A stretch of 24,106 nucleotides of DNA from a virus, in the IMG/VR virus record IMGVR_UViG_3300027741_003298, positions 1 to 24,106 of that record. One strand, given 5' to 3'. Below are positions 21,313-24,106 of this stretch, in pieces. Every line of letters starts with the position of its first letter. Position 1 is the first letter of the stretch. Made by a program: the position numbers and the translations under genes. Below the pieces are notes generated by a model. That model did no database searches. It was not told the DNA's origin and was given only the letters and a program-made list of their open reading frames with translations.

Positions 21313-22259
21313 GTCGAGTCATTGTTACCGGTGCCGCTGGCTACATTGGTGGCGAAATTGCCCTGCGTTTACATGACGCCGGACATCGAGTGGTAGGCAT
21401 TGATCGCAGAAGCTGTCCGCCACATCTGGTGTCGGCATTTTACGAGTATGTGTGCAACGATGTTGTGAGTTCCCAAGCCTTGGAAACCATTGGGCATTAT
21501 CGTCCTGATGCCATCGTTCACTGTGCCGGCACTAGTCTAGTGGGACCCAGCATGGCTGCGCCCGCTGACTACTATGAAAACAATGTGGTCAAGACCAAAC
21601 GCTTGTTGGATGCTATATTAAAGGTAACACCGCGCACCAGATTCATATTCAGTTCAAGTGCAGCAGTATATGGCATTCCGGTGATGACGCCCTGTGACGA
21701 AGTGGATCCCAGAGAACCCATATCACCCTATGGCGAAAGCAAGATGATGACAGAACAGATGCTAGCTAGTTACCATCGTGCTTACGGCCTGGACTATGTG
21801 GCGTTTCGCTACTTCAATGCCTGTGGTGCTGACTCGCAAGGCCGTCATGGCCAAGAACCCGGCGCCACACACATCATTGCTCGTGTGCTGGAAAGCGTCA
21901 GAGACCAGCAGCCGTTTGTGCTGAATGGCACCAGCTATGCAACCCCAGATGGTACCTGTGTGAGAGACTATGTGCATGTACAGGACATTGCAGATGCACA
22001 TGTGAGTGCGCTGTATGACACTACCCCTGCAGGCATATACAATCTTGGCACCAATACCGGCACCAGCAATCGAGAGATTGTGTCCGCTGCCGAACGCATC
22101 ATTGGTCAAAGGGTGCAGGTAATCGAAGGTGCAGCCAGACCCGGTGACCCCGATGTGCTCACAGCCAGCAATGATCGATTTGGCACAATTTATCCCGAGT
22201 GGCGCAAGTACACCCTGGATGACATGATAAACCATGCTTGGAGATGGTATGTTCGATAA
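21309..22259 (+). CDS. galE: UDP-glucose 4-epimerase-like, GalE family
   Basis: A 316-residue protein (GalE is about 338). NAD-binding GAAGYIGG is at the N-terminus, followed by DAIVHCAGTS. The catalytic set is SSSAAVYG (Ser) and YGESKMMTE (Tyr-x3-Lys), then YFNACGAD and DGTCVRDYVHVQD, typical of GalE. It interconverts UDP-sugars such as UDP-Glc/UDP-Gal, probably feeding the flanking glycosyltransferases. The specific substrate is not certain, since extended SDRs also include dTDP-glucose dehydratases. It overlaps the next gene by 11 bases. Confidence 0.9.
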   Translation: MSRVIVTGAAGYIGGEIALRLHDAGHRVVGIDRRSCPPHLVSAFYEYVCNDVVSSQALETIGHYRPDAIVHCAGTSLVGPSMAAPADYYENNVVKTKRLLDAILKVTPRTRFIFSSSAAVYGIPVMTPCDEVDPREPISPYGESKMMTEQMLASYHRAYGLDYVAFRYFNACGADSQGRHGQEPGATHIIARVLESVRDQQPFVLNGTSYATPDGTCVRDYVHVQDIADAHVSALYDTTPAGIYNLGTNTGTSNREIVSAAERIIGQRVQVIEGAARPGDPDVLTASNDRFGTIYPEWRKYTLDDMINHAWRWYVR

Positions 22260-22836
22260 AATTTTGAAATTTGAGCAGGAGCTGGCTGCCTACACTGGTG
22301 CACCCTATGCAATCATGACCGACTGCTGTACCCATGCCATTGAACTGTGCATGCGATACGACAGGGTTGAATCATGTGAGTTTACTCCTTATACCTATCT
22401 CAGCATACCCATGCTCATGCACAAACTCAATATCAGTTACCGGTACCTAGACGAGGCCCAACAGACCTGGAGCGGCGAGTATCATTTTGTGGGCACTAGA
22501 ATCTGGGACAGTGCCCGCCGCTTGGAACCCAACATGTACCGTGATGGGCAAATGCAATGCATCAGCTTTGGACACACCAAGATCTTGGAAATAGGTCGCG
22601 GTGGTGCCATACTGCTAGACGATGTGGAAGCCTATGACATCATGCTGCAACAACGCTATGATGGTAGAGACTTGGCTGTGAAACCCTGGCAGAATCAGCA
22701 GGTGTTTAGAGTAGGCTATCATTATCGACCCACCATTGAAGAAGCCGAACGAGGATCTGAGTTGTTGGCACAAGCAGGTTCGGGTGCATGTCAAACTGTG
22801 GCCTACCCAGACTGTAGAACTATTACTATAATTTGA
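22249..22836 (+). CDS. short DegT/DnrJ-like aminotransferase fold protein
   Basis: A 195-residue protein. The start is placed at ATG 22249 because GGAG lies 5 bases upstream; ATG 22234 in the same frame lacks an SD. The large PLP domain of DegT/DnrJ/EryC1 enzymes is recognisable: FEQELAAYTGAPYAIMTDCCTHAIEL, then WDSARRLEP (Asp87, pyridine-nitrogen contact), then SFGHTKILEIGRGGAILLDD with the likely PLP lysine Lys111. Normal family members are about 370-400 residues, so the C-terminal small domain is missing, without a visible frameshift relic. It may be a minimal enzyme, a partner protein or a decaying gene. Its context points to amino-sugar synthesis. Confidence 0.75.
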   Translation: MFDKILKFEQELAAYTGAPYAIMTDCCTHAIELCMRYDRVESCEFTPYTYLSIPMLMHKLNISYRYLDEAQQTWSGEYHFVGTRIWDSARRLEPNMYRDGQMQCISFGHTKILEIGRGGAILLDDVEAYDIMLQQRYDGRDLAVKPWQNQQVFRVGYHYRPTIEEAERGSELLAQAGSGACQTVAYPDCRTITII

Positions 22837-22840
22837 TACT

Positions 22841-23851
22841 GTGAAACACATTAATTTTATTGCATCTGGCACAATTCAATACAATGCTATTGTGCACAAT
22901 CGGCACGACGACGCAGAACAAAAATTTTTGCAAGTATTAAAAGACAGTAAGTTCAGCCCAAGTGATTTTGTTGGCAAAAAAATAATAATAGATTTTAGAG
23001 GCGAAGGATCTGGCGAGATCGAAGCTGCGCCTTTGGTCAATATCATAAAAAAATTATCAACTCAAGATCTCATGGTGTTGTTTAATGCCAGTGTAGAGGT
23101 CGAAAATTTACCATACCATGCTGTGTGCATGCCTACTTGGATGACCACTCACTGCAATTGGTTATCCTACATAGAGTCGGTACCTTACTGCGATACCATT
23201 GATCGAAAATTTTTATGTTTGATGCGCAGACCAAACGATGCTCGGGCAAAGACGGCCAAAAGTTTGTTGGAACTTGGCAACAGTGTGAGAATGAGTTTTG
23301 GTAGTCAAGGAGCTGATTATACCAATTCTCTCTATCGAGATTGGTTTCCTGAAATTACTTTGCCCATCACAATCGACGGCATAGTGGAAAGAACTGACGG
23401 TGAAATACTATTGCATAATCATGTGAGCTCGGTATTTCACAGTTGTTTGTTCAATATTGTTGCCGAAACCGGCAGTCAGAGTGACACGTTTTATACTCAA
23501 ACTATTTTTATAACTGAAAAAAGTTTCAAAGCCTTTGCCTTGCGTCAGATACCCATTTGGGTTGCCATGCCAGGTTTGGCTGCCGAAGTAAGAAAACTAG
23601 GGTTTGACATGTTCGATGATATCATTGATCACAGCTATGATTCAATACCGGACGAAGATTCCAGAATTCATGCCGTGATGCAACAGGTAAAAAAACTCAA
23701 TCATGACATGACTTTGGACCAATGTCAATCCATGAGGCGAGATCTTCAAGACAGGTTGCAAAAGAATTTTGAATTGGTTCAATACCATCGTGACCAGGCA
23801 CATCCCTTGCACATAAAGATAGTACACGATTTTGAAAACCGAATTCGTTGA
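22841..23851 (+). CDS. glycosyltransferase-like protein
   Basis: A 336-residue protein from GTG 22841, shortly after the DegT-like stop. The C-terminal half reads FNIVAETGSQ, then FITEKSFKAFALRQIPIWVAMPGLAAEVRKLGFDMF, close to the 'TEK.f.al..g.iPi..g' segment of GT10-like and related GT-B enzymes. RKFLCLMRRPNDAR resembles the preceding strand of such phage proteins. Acceptor unknown. It is A/T-rich and differs from the preceding genes in codon choice, suggesting separate acquisition. It is the last gene of the sugar block. Confidence 0.7.
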   Translation: MKHINFIASGTIQYNAIVHNRHDDAEQKFLQVLKDSKFSPSDFVGKKIIIDFRGEGSGEIEAAPLVNIIKKLSTQDLMVLFNASVEVENLPYHAVCMPTWMTTHCNWLSYIESVPYCDTIDRKFLCLMRRPNDARAKTAKSLLELGNSVRMSFGSQGADYTNSLYRDWFPEITLPITIDGIVERTDGEILLHNHVSSVFHSCLFNIVAETGSQSDTFYTQTIFITEKSFKAFALRQIPIWVAMPGLAAEVRKLGFDMFDDIIDHSYDSIPDEDSRIHAVMQQVKKLNHDMTLDQCQSMRRDLQDRLQKNFELVQYHRDQAHPLHIKIVHDFENRIR

Positions 23852-23877
23852 CAACTAAATCCAACTTAACTTACAAT
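23848..23877 (+). promoter_or_regulatory. sigma70-type promoter close to folE
   Basis: TTGACA (23848-23853, perfect) and TACAAT (23872-23877, one mismatch) with an 18-base spacer. The expected start of transcription, about 6-7 bases on, falls at or next to the ATG at 23884, so the message would be leaderless; no SD is visible. Confidence 0.65.
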
Positions 23878-23883
23878 CACAAC

Positions 23884-24106
23884 ATGGAAAAAAATCTATC
23901 ACAAGTGTTGCGTGAACGCATGCAAGCCAACGGCAAGAGGTTCTGGGCCGGCGACAACATCAGCGACTACATGCACGAGTCTGACAGACAGCACCTGATT
24001 GAAGAAGCCACCACTGCATTCGAGGGGGTACTAGATGCATTATTGATCGATCGAGAAAACGATCCCAACAGCCGAGGCACAGCCCGACGCTTGGCCAAAA
24101 TGTATT
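23884..24106 (+). CDS. folE: GTP cyclohydrolase I, N-terminal part (3' truncated)
   Basis: Seventy-four codons are visible before the window ends. The sequence begins MEKNLSQVLRERMQ and reaches ENDPNSRGTARRLAKMY, which fits the FolE N-terminal signature (D-P-N-x4-T-x-x-R-(V/L)-A-K-M-Y). FolE converts GTP to dihydroneopterin triphosphate, the first step of both folate and preQ0 synthesis. In phages it commonly feeds 7-deazaguanine DNA modification, in line with the DpdA-like gene at 16133 and the QueD-like gene at 19192. The catalytic zinc residues lie beyond the window. Confidence 0.8.
   Translation, partial: MEKNLSQVLRERMQANGKRFWAGDNISDYMHESDRQHLIEEATTAFEGVLDALLIDRENDPNSRGTARRLAKMY

Overview
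The window looks like part of the genome of a T4-like myovirus (tailed phage), probably from an aquatic bacterium. All credible genes lie on the + strand, tightly packed and often overlapping as ATGA/GTGA. Hallmarks are a family-B DNA polymerase with a T4 gp43 layout, a probable gp45-type sliding clamp just downstream, a probable T4 DsbA-like dsDNA-binding protein, several TATAAATA late-promoter boxes, and many small proteins of the type found in marine T4-like phages. The host cannot be named from this sequence, and no photosystem genes are seen.

Layout. Positions 1-2275 hold the end of one protein and a 645-aa modular protein whose parts are separated by four near-identical in-frame repeats encoding QGVAE(G/E). 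Positions 2277-4745 encode a glycosyltransferase-like protein, a ketopantoate-reductase-like dehydrogenase and a PIG-L/LmbE deacetylase. Positions 4742-8780 hold a GH19 lysozyme/chitinase-like protein, small hypotheticals, a Dps-like ferritin and a second modular 623-aa protein. Positions 8781-8941 are non-coding, with three possible hairpins and a strong sigma70-type promoter. Positions 8942-15062 carry a DsbA-like protein, a radical SAM protein, DNA polymerase with a hairpin just before its ribosome-binding site, a methyltransferase-like protein and the clamp. Positions 15066-20113 carry a second radical SAM protein, a TGT/DpdA-like transglycosylase and small phage proteins including a QueD-like T-fold candidate. 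Positions 20110-23851 form a sugar/glycosylation block (GT-B glycosyltransferase, GalE-like epimerase, short DegT-like protein, second glycosyltransferase-like protein). The window ends in the start of a GTP cyclohydrolase I (folE) gene.

Two systems stand out. (1) A likely head-packaged protein set: four genes begin with short sequences resembling the T4 internal-protein capsid-targeting peptide (hydrophobic, ending x-E), and two large proteins carry repeated (V/M)AE|(G/D/E) sites that fit prohead-protease cleavage. Inside the 645-aa protein, three AT-rich cassettes, each a whole number of codons, sit between exact DNA repeats. They look like different effector domains: Cys/His/Asp papain-like, ParB-like, and permuted NlpC/P60-LRAT-like. 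I infer a swappable polyprotein of injected effectors. (2) A partial 7-deazaguanine DNA-modification pathway: FolE, a QueD-like protein and a DpdA-like base exchanger.

Three genes (9199-10299, 15066-16136, 22841-23851) and the polyprotein cassettes are visibly richer in A/T and in AAA/AAT codons than their neighbours, suggesting more recent acquisition.
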